Shown: positions 32,984 to 41,648 of the stretch, piece after piece
How positions within the stretch are numbered: position 1 is the stretch's first letter
Layout of the letters: the number at the start of each line of letters is the position of its first letter
NCBI GenBank assembly: GCA_934486735.1
Contig: CAKSQL010000005.1
Location: 37,265-101,264, forward strand
DNA length: 64,000 nt
Direction: 5' to 3'
Source of the DNA: an uncultured Clostridia bacterium
Lineage (GTDB): Bacteria > Bacillota > Clostridia > UBA1381
Made by a program: the position numbers and the translations under genes
The notes under the pieces: generated by a model
Seen by the model: only the letters and a program-made list of their open reading frames with translations
Database searches by the model: none
Told to the model about the DNA's origin: nothing

Positions 32984-35815
32984 ATGAATAACTATATAAA
33001 AATACAAGGAGCAAGGGTGCACAATCTGAAAAATATCGATATAGATATCCCCCGCGAAAAGCTTGTTGTGCTGACCGGTCTCTCCGGCTCGGGCAAAAGC
33101 TCGCTCGCCTTCGACACAATATATGCCGAGGGGCAGCGGCGGTATGTCGAGTCGCTTTCCTCCTATGCGCGGCAGTTTTTGGGGCAGATGGAAAAGCCGG
33201 ATGTGGACTACATCGAAGGACTTTCTCCGGCAATCAGCATAGACCAAAAAACAACATCGAAAAATCCGCGCTCAACCGTCGGAACGGTTACCGAGATTTA
33301 CGATTATTTAAGACTTTTGTATGCCAGAATCGGTATTCCCCACTGCCCGAAATGCGGCAAAGAGGTATCAAAGCAGAGCATCGACCAGATTGTCGACCGC
33401 GTTCTTGCACTTGAAAACGGCACAAAAATACAGATTCTCGCTCCGGTTGTCCGCGGCAAAAAGGGCGAACACAAAAAGACCCTCGAAAGCGCAAAGAAAA
33501 GCGGCTATGTCCGCGTTCGCGTTGACGGAAATCCGTATGAGCTTTCGGAGGAAATTAATCTTGAAAAGACCAAAAAGCACAGTATTGAAATAGTTGTGGA
33601 CAGACTTATAATCCGCGATGACATTCAAAAAAGGCTTACCGATTCGCTCGAGACCGCCCTCGCACTCACCGGTGACATCGTTATGGTCGAAATCATCGGC
33701 GGCGAAACCATGACATTCAGCCAAAACTACGCCTGCGATGACTGCGGCATAAGCCTGCAGGAGCTTGCTCCGCGGATGTTCTCGTTCAACAATCCGTACG
33801 GTGCGTGTCCCGAGTGCGACGGTCTCGGGAGCAAATTCAAGATAGACCCCGCGCTTATCGTTGCGGACGACAGCCTGAGCCTTTTGGAGGGCGCAATATA
33901 TTGCACCGGCTGGGCAGCACCCGGCGTTCCCGACAGCATGGCACACATGTACTACACATCGCTTGCAAAGCACTACGGCTTTGACATAAACACTCCGTTT
34001 CGCGATCTGCCGGACAAAATCAAAAATATTGTTTTCTACGGCAGCGGAAACGAGAAAATCAAGATGGAATACAACCGCGCATACGGCAACGGAACATACC
34101 TCACGCCGTTCGAGGGCGTCATAACCAACCTGGAACGCCGCTACAACGAGACCACCTCCGACTATTCAAAATATGACATCGAGCGCTACATGAATGAGGT
34201 CGTCTGCAAAAAATGTCACGGCGCAAGGCTCAACGACGAGGTTCTCGCCGTCACTGTAAACGGGATGAATATATACGATTTCACCTGCATGTCGATACGC
34301 GATGAAATGGATTTTATCGAAAAACTGACCCTGTCCGACCGCGAACAGATGATTGCGGGACAAGTTATAAAGGAAATAAAGGCTCGTCTGCAATTTCTGC
34401 TTGATGTGGGACTTGACTACCTCACGCTTTCGCGCTCCTCGGGAACGCTCTCGGGCGGCGAGGCTCAGCGAATCCGCCTTGCTACTCAAATAGGCTCGGG
34501 ACTCATGGGGGTTCTGTATATCCTGGACGAGCCGAGCATAGGACTCCATCAGCGCGACAACAGCAGGCTGATAGAGACGCTGAAACATCTGCGCGATCTC
34601 GGCAACACCGTTATAGTCGTGGAGCATGACGAGGAGACCATGCTTGCCGCCGACCATATTGTCGATATCGGTCCCGGCGCAGGCATACATGGCGGCGAGG
34701 TTGTCGGCGAGGGTACTGCCGCGGAACTTGCAAAATGCAGCCGCTCGATAACGGGAAAATATTTGTCCGGAGAGCTGAAAATAGAAATCCCCAAAACGCG
34801 CAGAAAACCCACCGGCTGGCTTGAAATTGTCGGCGCACAGGAAAACAATCTTAAAAATATAAATGCAAAAATTCCCCTCGGCACGCTGACCTGTATAACC
34901 GGCGTATCCGGCTCGGGCAAAAGCTCGCTTATAAACGAAATCCTCTACAAGCAGCTTGCGCACGACTTGAATCACGCGCGTGCTCACGCAGGAAAGCACA
35001 AAAAGATTTTGGGAATCGAGCAGCTTGACAAAATAATCGATATAAACCAATCGCCAATCGGCAGAACTCCGCGCTCCAACCCTGCGACCTACACAAATCT
35101 GTTCAATGATATCCGCGACGTTTTCGCCTCGACCAACGAAGCAAAAATCCGCGGCTACAAGGCAGGCAGATTCAGCTTTAATGTCAAGGGCGGACGCTGC
35201 GAGGCTTGCGCCGGGGACGGAATTGTGAAAATCGAGATGCATTTTCTTGCCGATATATTTGTCCCCTGCGAGGTCTGCAAGGGCAAGCGCTACAATCGCG
35301 AAACGCTCGAAGTTAAGTACAAGGGCAAGAACATTTACGATGTACTTGAAATGACAGTTGACGAAGCGGTCGAATTTTTCAAGAACCTGCCAAAGCTGAA
35401 AAGAAAGCTTGAAACATTGCAAAGCGTAGGGCTCGGGTATATCAAGCTGGGGCAAAGTTCCACCACCCTCTCGGGCGGCGAGGCTCAGCGTGTTAAGCTT
35501 GCGACAGAGCTTTCCAAGCGCAGCACCGGCAAAACGATATATATTCTCGATGAGCCGACCACAGGTCTGCACACCGCCGATGTTCACAAATTGACCGAGG
35601 TTTTGCAGCAATTGGTTGACGCCGGCAACAGCGTTGTTGTTATCGAGCACAATCTTGATGTTATCAAAACCGCCGACTACATCCTCGACTTAGGTCCCGA
35701 GGGCGGCAGCGGCGGCGGCAGAATCATCGCCTCCGGAACACCGGAGCAGGTTGCAAAAACCAAAGGCTCTTACACAGGAATGTATCTGAAAAAAATATTA
35801 AGCGACAACAAATAA
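32984..35815 (+). CDS. uvrA: Excinuclease ABC subunit A
   Basis: A 943-residue damage-recognition ATPase with two ABC modules. Module 1: Walker A GLSGSGKSSLAFDT (~32), zinc finger CDDCG...CPECDG (~250-281), signature LSGGEAQRIRLAT (~489). Module 2: Walker A GVSGSGKSSLINEI (~640), zinc finger CEACAGDG...CEVCKGKRYN (~738-765), signature LSGGEAQRVKLATEL (~829). Another CPKCGK pair is near residue 121. Full length for the family. AAAGGAATAGG upstream gives the start. Second gene of the SOS-type operon. Confidence 0.98.
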   Translation: MNNYIKIQGARVHNLKNIDIDIPREKLVVLTGLSGSGKSSLAFDTIYAEGQRRYVESLSSYARQFLGQMEKPDVDYIEGLSPAISIDQKTTSKNPRSTVGTVTEIYDYLRLLYARIGIPHCPKCGKEVSKQSIDQIVDRVLALENGTKIQILAPVVRGKKGEHKKTLESAKKSGYVRVRVDGNPYELSEEINLEKTKKHSIEIVVDRLIIRDDIQKRLTDSLETALALTGDIVMVEIIGGETMTFSQNYACDDCGISLQELAPRMFSFNNPYGACPECDGLGSKFKIDPALIVADDSLSLLEGAIYCTGWAAPGVPDSMAHMYYTSLAKHYGFDINTPFRDLPDKIKNIVFYGSGNEKIKMEYNRAYGNGTYLTPFEGVITNLERRYNETTSDYSKYDIERYMNEVVCKKCHGARLNDEVLAVTVNGMNIYDFTCMSIRDEMDFIEKLTLSDREQMIAGQVIKEIKARLQFLLDVGLDYLTLSRSSGTLSGGEAQRIRLATQIGSGLMGVLYILDEPSIGLHQRDNSRLIETLKHLRDLGNTVIVVEHDEETMLAADHIVDIGPGAGIHGGEVVGEGTAAELAKCSRSITGKYLSGELKIEIPKTRRKPTGWLEIVGAQENNLKNINAKIPLGTLTCITGVSGSGKSSLINEILYKQLAHDLNHARAHAGKHKKILGIEQLDKIIDINQSPIGRTPRSNPATYTNLFNDIRDVFASTNEAKIRGYKAGRFSFNVKGGRCEACAGDGIVKIEMHFLADIFVPCEVCKGKRYNRETLEVKYKGKNIYDVLEMTVDEAVEFFKNLPKLKRKLETLQSVGLGYIKLGQSSTTLSGGEAQRVKLATELSKRSTGKTIYILDEPTTGLHTADVHKLTEVLQQLVDAGNSVVVIEHNLDVIKTADYILDLGPEGGSGGGRIIASGTPEQVAKTKGSYTGMYLKKILSDNK

Positions 35816-35850
35816 TCCGCAGGGAACTGTAAAAAAAATAGCATAGAACG

Positions 35851-35892
35851 CTTCAAACGCACCGGCGTACTCTAAAAGCGGTGCGTTTGAAG
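35851..35892. terminator. Strong hairpin after uvrA
   Basis: CTTCAAACGCACCG and CGGTGCGTTTGAAG form a perfect 14 bp stem with a 14-base loop about 35 bp past uvrA. There is no immediate T-run on the plus strand, so termination is likely but not certain. Confidence 0.5.
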
Positions 35893-36060
35893 TGTAGTTC
35901 AAGGGCAAAAACAGATAGAAATCCGCAATTTTGTGGATTTTAGCCTAAATTTATACCTTTTCAAACAAATGGTATAAATTTAAAATCTATGCCATTGAAC
36001 GGACTGTGCCTTTTTTTGCAGCCCCCAACGAAACAATCCGGGAAAGGAACTATAATAACC

Positions 36061-36711
36061 ATGTACAATTCAATTCTTTTCGACCTTGACGGAACACTGA
36101 CCGACCCCAAGGACGGAATCACAAAATGCGTGCAATATGCACTTGAAAAAATGGGAATCACTCCGCCGCCGCAGGACGATCTGCTCTGCTTTATAGGTCC
36201 GCCGCTGGTCGATTCGTTTATGAAATTCTGCAAAATGTCGGCAGACGATTCCGAGCTTGCGCTCAAATTCTACCGCGAACGCTTTTCCGACATCGGAATT
36301 TTTGAAAATTCGGTTATAAAGGGAATCCCCGAGCTTTTGAAAAAGCTAAAAGAGCATGGATATACAATCGCGCTTGCCACCTCCAAGCCGCAGGTATACG
36401 CAAAAAGGATACTGGAGCATTTTGACCTTGCAAAATACTTTGATATCGAGGTCGGTGCAGAACTTGACGGCACAAGAAACGCAAAAAAAGACGTGATTGC
36501 CGAGGTTTTGAGACAACTGCCCGATACCGCCGTCCCTGTCATGGTCGGCGACCGCCGCCAGGACGTAATCGGTGCAAAGGCATGCGCTGTCCCCTGCATC
36601 GGCGTACGTTTCGGCTATGCCGAGGAAAATGAGCTTGAGTCAGCCGGCGCGGATATGATTGCCGAAACCGTCGATGAGCTTTATGACATTATATTAAAAT
36701 CATATAAATAG
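36061..36711 (+). CDS. HAD-superfamily phosphatase, phosphoglycolate phosphatase-like
   Basis: A 216-residue HAD hydrolase. Motif I FDLDGTLTD holds the nucleophilic Asp and the acid/base Asp; motif II LATSKPQ; the conserved Lys in a DGTRNAKKDVIAEVL stretch; motif III VGDRRQDVIGAKA. A helical cap domain lies between motifs I and II, as in Gph/PGMB-type enzymes. Start at MYNSILFDLDG with AAAGGA 12 bases upstream; a longer reading would add a non-conserved N-terminus. The substrate is probably a small phosphorylated metabolite; phosphoglycolate is a family-level guess. Confidence 0.88.
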   Translation: MYNSILFDLDGTLTDPKDGITKCVQYALEKMGITPPPQDDLLCFIGPPLVDSFMKFCKMSADDSELALKFYRERFSDIGIFENSVIKGIPELLKKLKEHGYTIALATSKPQVYAKRILEHFDLAKYFDIEVGAELDGTRNAKKDVIAEVLRQLPDTAVPVMVGDRRQDVIGAKACAVPCIGVRFGYAEENELESAGADMIAETVDELYDIILKSYK

Positions 36712-36755
36712 TCACATAATCATTATTTTTCGGTCAAAGCAATGTGAGAATAAGC

Positions 36756-36797
36756 GAAAAGCTATGATATTTAAATCAATTCATATCATAGCTTTTC
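36756..36797. terminator. Hairpin terminator, both strands
   Basis: GAAAAGCTATGATAT pairs perfectly with ATATCATAGCTTTTC (15 bp). It lies between the convergent HAD phosphatase and SCIFF maturase genes. A further inverted pair, AAACTCTGCC (36867-36876) with GGCAGAGTTT (36954-36963), is closer to the maturase stop. Confidence 0.7.
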
Positions 36798-36968
36798 ATT
36801 TTCGTCACAAAGTACTCCTTATTGCTTTCAATTACCGTTCGGACGGCATCCTCACACCGGTAAATAAACTCTGCCCACACAAAAAAACCGCAAACTGTTG
36901 CAATCGGCAGAAAAATCCATCAATCGGATATTACAATTACATCGTCCTGTATAGGCAGAGTTTTTATT

Positions 36969-38357
36969 CTATTCTTCTTTTTCGGCAGCATCCAGCATTT
37001 TCAGCGCCTCAATCGCAATAGAACATTCGACGCGCTTGCGCTCCATATCGCACGCCAGTTCATACGGCTTATCGATATCGCTGTTGAAGTTATACGCATT
37101 TGCCGGACAGCCGCCGCTGCAATAGAATTTCGCAAAGCAATCGGCGCATTTCGGCTTTGTATACACGTTTGATTTTTCAAACATTTCCTTAATCTCGGGC
37201 TTTGTTATTCCCTCGAACACATTGCCCATCTTAAACTTCTCGTTTCCGACGAACTGGTGGCAGGGATAAATATCGCCCTCCGGAGTAACCGCCAGGTACT
37301 CATGTCCCGAGCCGCAGCCGGACAGTCTTTTTATAACGCAGGGACCCTGTTCTAAGTCAATCATAAAGTGGAAGAAATTGAACCCTCTACCCTCGCGTCT
37401 GCGCTTGACATACTCCTCTGCCAGCTTGTCATATTCCTCGAATATAACCGGCAGATGCTCTTTTTTGAGCGCATAGTCCTCGGTTTCGGGTGCGACAACC
37501 GGCTCAACGCTTGTCTGCTTAAAGCCCAAGTCCGCCATATGCAGAACGTCCTCGGAAAAATGCAGGTTTTTAGAGGTGAACGTGCCGCGCACATAATAAT
37601 TATCCTGGTTTCTGCTTTCGGCAAGGTCGATAAATTTCGGAACAATCGTATCATACGAGCCGCTGCCGTCAACGCGGTATCTCATTCTGTCGTTCGTTTC
37701 CTTTTTGCCGTCGAGACTCAGCACCACGTTGGACATGTTCTCGTTGACATATTCCTTAACCTTTTCATCGAGCAAAACGCCGTTCGTGGTTATGGTGAAT
37801 CTGAAATTCTTGCCATGCTTTTCGCCCTCTTTTTTGGCATACTCGGTTATCTCCTTAACCACTTCAAAATTCATGAGCGGCTCTCCGCCAAAATAGTCAA
37901 GCTCTATATTTTTTCTCTCTCCCGAGTTCGCAATTACAAAATCAATCGCCTTTTTGCCCACCTCGGCGCTCATAATGCTCCTGTGACCATGAAATTCGCC
38001 TGTGTCGGCAAAGCAATATTTGCATCTGAGATTACAGTCGTGCGCCACGTGCAGGCACAACGCCTTTACAACCGACTTTTTGTGCCAGTTCTTTGCCACC
38101 TCGCTGTATATATCGGGGCAGAAAAGCAAATTTTCATCATAAAGCTGACGCATTTCCTCATACGCTTCATCGATTTCATTTTCGGAATATTTTTTGAGTA
38201 ATTCCTCTTTAACCCTTTTCGGACATGCTTCTTCCTTTTCAAAATTATCGCCGAACAAATCAAGCATATCATAAAAAGCATCATCCACCAGATGAACGCT
38301 GCCGCTGTATACATCGAGAACAATATTCAGCCCCATCTGTTTAAACTTATGTACCAA
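36969..38357 (-). CDS. scfB: SCIFF peptide radical SAM maturase
   Basis: A 462-residue radical SAM/SPASM enzyme that forms thioether crosslinks on the SCIFF precursor. The cluster motif is C108-x3-C112-x2-C115 (HDCNLRCKYCF). The SPASM region has GCGSGHEYLAVTPEGDIYPC, then CADCFAKFYCSGGCPANAYN, ligating two auxiliary 4Fe-4S clusters. The N-terminus (VHKFKQMGLNIVLDVYSGSV) matches the family. Translation starts at TTG, seven bases after GGGAGGT. The precursor gene is 205 bp upstream on the same strand with a hairpin between, which would let less maturase than peptide be made. Confidence 0.96.
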   Translation of the reverse strand: MVHKFKQMGLNIVLDVYSGSVHLVDDAFYDMLDLFGDNFEKEEACPKRVKEELLKKYSENEIDEAYEEMRQLYDENLLFCPDIYSEVAKNWHKKSVVKALCLHVAHDCNLRCKYCFADTGEFHGHRSIMSAEVGKKAIDFVIANSGERKNIELDYFGGEPLMNFEVVKEITEYAKKEGEKHGKNFRFTITTNGVLLDEKVKEYVNENMSNVVLSLDGKKETNDRMRYRVDGSGSYDTIVPKFIDLAESRNQDNYYVRGTFTSKNLHFSEDVLHMADLGFKQTSVEPVVAPETEDYALKKEHLPVIFEEYDKLAEEYVKRRREGRGFNFFHFMIDLEQGPCVIKRLSGCGSGHEYLAVTPEGDIYPCHQFVGNEKFKMGNVFEGITKPEIKEMFEKSNVYTKPKCADCFAKFYCSGGCPANAYNFNSDIDKPYELACDMERKRVECSIAIEALKMLDAAEKEE

Positions 38358-38528
38358 TTAAACGACCTCCCGTAGCTTTTAAAAAAATCAGGAAAGCGCC
38401 GTTTCCATCGTCCCGGACGTGAAAACACCGGCGCTTCCGCCGCACCTGTGCATTTTTCGCCAAATGTAAAAGGCGGCAGATGCATTCTTTTTACTTTATC
38501 AAAATATATACTCTCCAATAAAATAAAA

Positions 38529-38560
38529 AGCTGTTACAATCATTCTGCAACAGCTCTTTT
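38529..38560 (-). terminator. Partial terminator between scfA and scfB
   Basis: AGCTGTT and AACAGCT (minus strand, followed by TTTTT) form a stem directly behind the precursor gene. Its place inside the operon suggests read-through control that favours the small peptide over the enzyme. Confidence 0.7.
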
Positions 38561-38562
38561 TC

Positions 38563-38703
38563 TTAGTTTCTTTCGCACTTCTGATTTGCAACTGTGCATG
38601 AAGTTTTACATGCTGACTGACATGATGTCTGGCATTCGCCGCAGCCGCCATGCTTTGCACTGTTCTTCAAAGTAGCTTTATTCAAAGTTTTTACGTGCTT
38701 CAT
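38563..38703 (-). CDS. scfA: SCIFF precursor peptide (six cysteines)
   Basis: A 46-residue ranthipeptide precursor. The leader MKHVKTLNKATLKNSAKH is followed by a core with six Cys (21, 24, 28, 32, 36, 43): CGECQTSCQSACKTSC and then NQKCERN. Spacing matches the SCIFF family (six Cys in forty-five residues), which is nearly universal in Clostridia. Thr/Ser residues between the cysteines are the expected acceptors for sulfur-to-carbon crosslinks. GGGAGG lies ten bases before ATG. A TATAAT at about 38758-38763 (minus strand) may be its -10; the -35 is weak. Confidence 0.97.
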   Translation of the reverse strand: MKHVKTLNKATLKNSAKHGGCGECQTSCQSACKTSCTVANQKCERN

Positions 38704-38819
38704 CAAAAAATTTCCTCCCTTAAATCATATGTCGCATCCGGCTGAAATAACAGCCTTTATATTATTATAACACATAAATTGCAAAAAGAAAAGAGAAATT
38801 TGAAAATTTTTCAAAAAAT

Positions 38820-39194
38820 TTATCGTCTTATCCCGAGTATTCCGCCCAGCATGCCGCACGCAAGCACGCACAAAGCCATGCTTGCCAGTCCCGAATCGGG
38901 CGAAAAGCCGCGCTCGGAAATTATATTCGACACAATCATAATCAAAATATAACCGATTCCGAGGACCGCCCCGTGCCAAAGCCCCAGACTCCCTGCGCCG
39001 TGTGCAGCCATTGCCGCGCCCAAAAAAGCGCTTATCCCTGCCGCAGCCAGCACCAAGAGTCCCAAAAGTCTGTCCGAAACCTCGGCAAAATAGCACACCG
39101 CCGCGATTACCAGTATGAAAACAAAGGTCAGCACAAGCGATGCTATGATTCCCTTTCCGATTTCCGTCATATTAAGCCGTTTTCCGTCACCCAT
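38820..39194 (-). CDS. TIGR04086-type small membrane protein
   Basis: A 124-residue protein with four predicted membrane helices (around 15-37, 43-62, 70-90 and 104-121) and Ala/Gly-rich loops (GISAFLGAAMAAHGAGS). Composition, length and position next to a SCIFF locus and yajC match the TIGR04086 family of Clostridia, whose role is not established. CGGAGG precedes the ATG. It lies 116 bp upstream of scfA on the same strand. Confidence 0.8.
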   Translation of the reverse strand: MGDGKRLNMTEIGKGIIASLVLTFVFILVIAAVCYFAEVSDRLLGLLVLAAAGISAFLGAAMAAHGAGSLGLWHGAVLGIGYILIMIVSNIISERGFSPDSGLASMALCVLACGMLGGILGIRR

Positions 39195-39256
39195 AATCCA
39201 AACCTCCGTAATATCATATTTATACTATAATATTACAAAGCTTTTCCGATTATGCG

Positions 39257-39694
39257 TTATTTATTTTCTTCTTCCTCGTCGGGAATTTCCGGAATACTGT
39301 CCATCTTTTTGTTGTCGGCTTTCTTTTCGACAAGCTTAACAGCCTGGCGCTCCATTTTAAGAACCGCCTTTTCGCCCGGATTTCCGATGTTGCCCGTCTC
39401 GATAAAGATATAATCATCCTTTATCTTCACAACCTTGCCCCAGATTCCGCCGATTGTGACAATTTTGTCTCCGACGGTCAGAGCAGCTATCATAGCCTGC
39501 GCTTCCTTTTCCTTTTTCCTCTGCGGACGTATCAGAATGAAATACATGATTGCAAACAGAGCAACCATCATGATAAGCGGTCCGAATTGTCCCATTACCT
39601 GCTGTGCGGCAGTTGCGGCAGCCGCGTCATTTGCAGCAACCTCGGCAGCGCCCTCGGCAGCCTGCTTTGCAAAAGCTGTTATAGTTCCCAGCAT
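39257..39694 (-). CDS. yajC: Preprotein translocase subunit YajC
   Basis: A 145-residue YajC, accessory to SecYEG-SecDF. Membrane helix ~38-55 (LIMMVALFAIMYFILI) is followed by the conserved IRPQRKKEKE and VGDKIVTIGGIWGKV. The first ~35 residues are an Ala-rich extension (AAEGAAEVAANDAAAATAA) longer than in most homologues. Start at MLGTITAF with AAGGAGAG seven bases upstream; a longer ORF extends to 39907 but lies in front of the promoter at 39783-39811. Gene order yajC-TIGR04086-SCIFF is typical of Clostridia. Confidence 0.93.
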   Translation of the reverse strand: MLGTITAFAKQAAEGAAEVAANDAAAATAAQQVMGQFGPLIMMVALFAIMYFILIRPQRKKEKEAQAMIAALTVGDKIVTIGGIWGKVVKIKDDYIFIETGNIGNPGEKAVLKMERQAVKLVEKKADNKKMDSIPEIPDEEEENK

Positions 39695-39782
39695 AACAAC
39701 ACTCTCCTTTTTATTTATCGGGTAAAACTTATCCGTTACCCTTTTTCTTTGCGGCAATAATCTTTTACGCCGCAATAATATT

Positions 39783-39811
39783 ATTATACAATATATCGGC
39801 GTTTTTTTCAA
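39783..39811 (-). promoter_or_regulatory. Promoter of yajC
   Basis: Minus strand TTGAAA, 17-base spacer, TATAAT, about 90 bp upstream of the yajC start. Confidence 0.8.
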
Positions 39812-39828
39812 GTATAATTTAAAAATTT

Positions 39829-40023
39829 TTACTTTATTAACAGAAAATTTATATAAATACCGGTCAAAAGAGCATCGGCGCATAGAATTTCTTCTTTGCG
39901 CCGACATCCCTTTTTATGAAATTTAAAGAAAGAACTTATGATTTTAATTGTGTATATCTTTCCTTTGTCTATCTCAACCTTCTTTGAAAGGTCAAGCTCG
40001 GCGGAATCGGTTGTCTCGTCCAT
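39829..40023 (-). pseudogene. Possible short gene remnant between rpmB and yajC
   Basis: An open frame of 64 codons reads MDETTDSAELDLSKKVEID, then KGKIYTIKIISS, after which the sequence turns basic and irregular. The acidic opening looks like real protein, but no ribosome site precedes the ATG, the frame stays open upstream through the rpmB terminator, and no family is recognised. Treat it as a decayed gene end or chance ORF. Confidence 0.25.
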
Positions 40024-40049
40024 CTTTACGCTGTACGCCTTTTTGTACG

Positions 40050-40091
40050 GAAAACGGAGTAGCTCCGACAGTTTGGAACTACTCCGTAAAA
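40050..40091 (-). terminator. rpmB terminator
   Basis: ACGGAGTAG and CTACTCCGT (minus strand, followed by TTTTCC) form a nine-pair stem. A smaller CTGTC/GACAG hairpin lies between it and the rpmB stop (about 40106-40123). Confidence 0.7.
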
Positions 40092-40132
40092 AACTTCCTT
40101 AGGTGGCTGTCACTAACGACAGTCCTTTTTAA

Positions 40133-40321
40133 TTATACCGCGCGGTTTACCTTTCCCGAACGGAGACAGCGTGTGCAAACGTGTACCGACTTCGGAGTTC
40201 CGTTTACAATCGCTCTTACCTTACGAACATTGGGTTTCCATGCTCTGTTTGATCTTCTGTGCGAGTGGCTCATCTTTATACCAAATGATACGCCCTTTCC
40301 GCAGATATCGCATTTTGCCAT
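40133..40321 (-). CDS. rpmB: 50S ribosomal protein L28
   Basis: A 62-residue L28 of the zinc-binding (C+) type: CDIC at 4-7 and CTRC at 49-52, with the conserved MSHSHRRSNRAWKPN and VHVCTRCLRSGKV. GGAGG ten bases before ATG. Monocistronic, with its own promoter and terminator, as usual for this gene in Firmicutes. Confidence 0.98.
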   Translation of the reverse strand: MAKCDICGKGVSFGIKMSHSHRRSNRAWKPNVRKVRAIVNGTPKSVHVCTRCLRSGKVNRAV

Positions 40322-40366
40322 TTGTTACACCTCCTATTATGCCTGATGAAATATCAAAACATTAAT

Positions 40367-40395
40367 ATTTTAACACATTTTTTTCGAAAATGCAA
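40367..40395 (-). promoter_or_regulatory. Promoter of rpmB
   Basis: Minus strand TTGCAT, 17-base spacer, TAAAAT, about 45 bp from the start codon. It overlaps a TTCGAAAA inverted motif. Confidence 0.65.
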
Positions 40396-40506
40396 TACTT
40401 TTTCGAAAAAATTATATACTTTTTATCATTATCGTTGTATATAAGTCAATTATTCGGTACAAAACTTCACAATTGTTATAAATTTGAAGAAATTTTGCTT
40501 TTGCTA

Positions 40507-40535
40507 TTTAAATATTTGAAGAAATATTGTATAAT
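40507..40535 (+). promoter_or_regulatory. Probable promoter of the hprK operon
   Basis: TTTAAA (four of six -35 matches), 17-base spacer, TATAAT. It would give a ~130 base leader containing GAATCC/GGATTC (40562-40578) and the GC-rich hairpin at 40616-40659. Confidence 0.45.
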
Positions 40536-40615
40536 ATAATAAGAGTATAATGGGTAAATTTGAATCCTGTCCGGATTCATTGCAAAGTATGAAAACAGAT
40601 TCCGCGCCCTTTTCC

Positions 40616-40659
40616 GCCCGCAGGACAAGGAGTGCACAAAACCGATACTTCCTGCGGGC
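40616..40659 (+). other. Leader hairpin before hprK
   Basis: GCCCGCAGG pairs with CCTGCGGGC around a 26-base loop. The 3' arm ends two bases before the GAAAGG ribosome site, so the fold could modulate access to it. Confidence 0.5.
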
Positions 40660-40668
40660 AGAAAGGCT

Positions 40669-41622
40669 ATGGAACCTAAAATGGCAAATGACAACGCATT
40701 TTCAATATCTCTGCCGACGATATTGGAGGAATTTCAGTTTGAACGTCTTTACGAATCCACCGACTGCGCAGACGTGAAAATTACAAGCGCGGACTTAAAC
40801 CGTCCCGGCTTACAGATTGTCGGATTTTACGACTATTTTGACCCTCAGCGCATACAAATAATGGGTAAGGTGGAATTTACTTATCTTGAACAATTCTCGG
40901 GCGAAAAGCGCTATGAGCTTTTGGAAAAGCTTTTCTCAAAAAAAATCCCTCTGCTTATTGTCACGCGCGGGATTCAGATATGCCCCGAGATGATGATGCT
41001 CGCCGAAAAATACGACGTTACGCTTGTGAGAAGCGAGGAGGCGACCTCCAGTCTTATGAGCGCGCTTATCAGCTATCTCAATGTCCAGATTGCGCCGCGC
41101 ATAACGCGCCACGGCGTTTTGGTAGAGGTTTACGGCGAGGGAATACTTATCCTGGGCGAAAGCGGCGTCGGCAAAAGCGAGGCTGCAATTGAGCTTTTGA
41201 AAAGAGGACACCGTCTCGTTGCCGACGATGCGGTCGAGATAAAAAGAGTTTCGTCAAAAACTCTGGTCGGCTCATCTCCGGCAATCATACGCCATTTTGT
41301 TGAGCTGCGCGGTATCGGAATCATCGACGTAAAAGAAATATTCGGTATAGGCGCGGTCAAGGACACCGAGAGCATAGACCTTATTATCCACCTCGAGCCA
41401 TGGGAGGAAAACAAGCAATACGACCGTCTCGGCATGGTGGACGAATACACGAACATAATGGGAATCAACGTTTCAAGTCTGACAATCCCGGTTAAGCTGG
41501 GCAGAAATCTGGCTGTCATAATCGAGGTTGCGGCTATGAACAACAGACAAAAACGCATGGGCTACAATGCGGCGGTGGAGCTTAACAACCGTCTCATGAA
41601 AGAAATGCAATTCAGCGAATAA
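40669..41622 (+). CDS. hprK: HPr kinase/phosphorylase
   Basis: A 317-residue bifunctional enzyme that phosphorylates Ser46 of HPr and so drives CcpA-type catabolite control. The catalytic His loop is RHGVLVEVYG (~147), Walker A ILGESGVGKSEAA (~160), VADDAVEIKRV, and the signature VELRGIGIIDVKEIFG. The GAAAGG site is only two bases from the first ATG; the second in-frame ATG (MANDNAF, 40681) has 14-base spacing, so the true start may be either. First gene of a run with murB, rapZ, yvcK and whiA. Confidence 0.96.
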   Translation: MEPKMANDNAFSISLPTILEEFQFERLYESTDCADVKITSADLNRPGLQIVGFYDYFDPQRIQIMGKVEFTYLEQFSGEKRYELLEKLFSKKIPLLIVTRGIQICPEMMMLAEKYDVTLVRSEEATSSLMSALISYLNVQIAPRITRHGVLVEVYGEGILILGESGVGKSEAAIELLKRGHRLVADDAVEIKRVSSKTLVGSSPAIIRHFVELRGIGIIDVKEIFGIGAVKDTESIDLIIHLEPWEENKQYDRLGMVDEYTNIMGINVSSLTIPVKLGRNLAVIIEVAAMNNRQKRMGYNAAVELNNRLMKEMQFSE

Positions 41623-41648
41623 TTATTTTTTTGAAAGGCGGCAGTATC

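Noticed and set aside
34166..35650. A 494-codon open frame antisense to uvrA
   Set aside because: It lies wholly within uvrA, lacks a ribosome site and domain pattern, and arises from codon bias on the opposite strand.
36732..36800. Possible small RNA gene between the HAD phosphatase and scfB
   Set aside because: The perfect 15 bp stem with T-rich ends is better explained as a shared terminator of two convergent genes.
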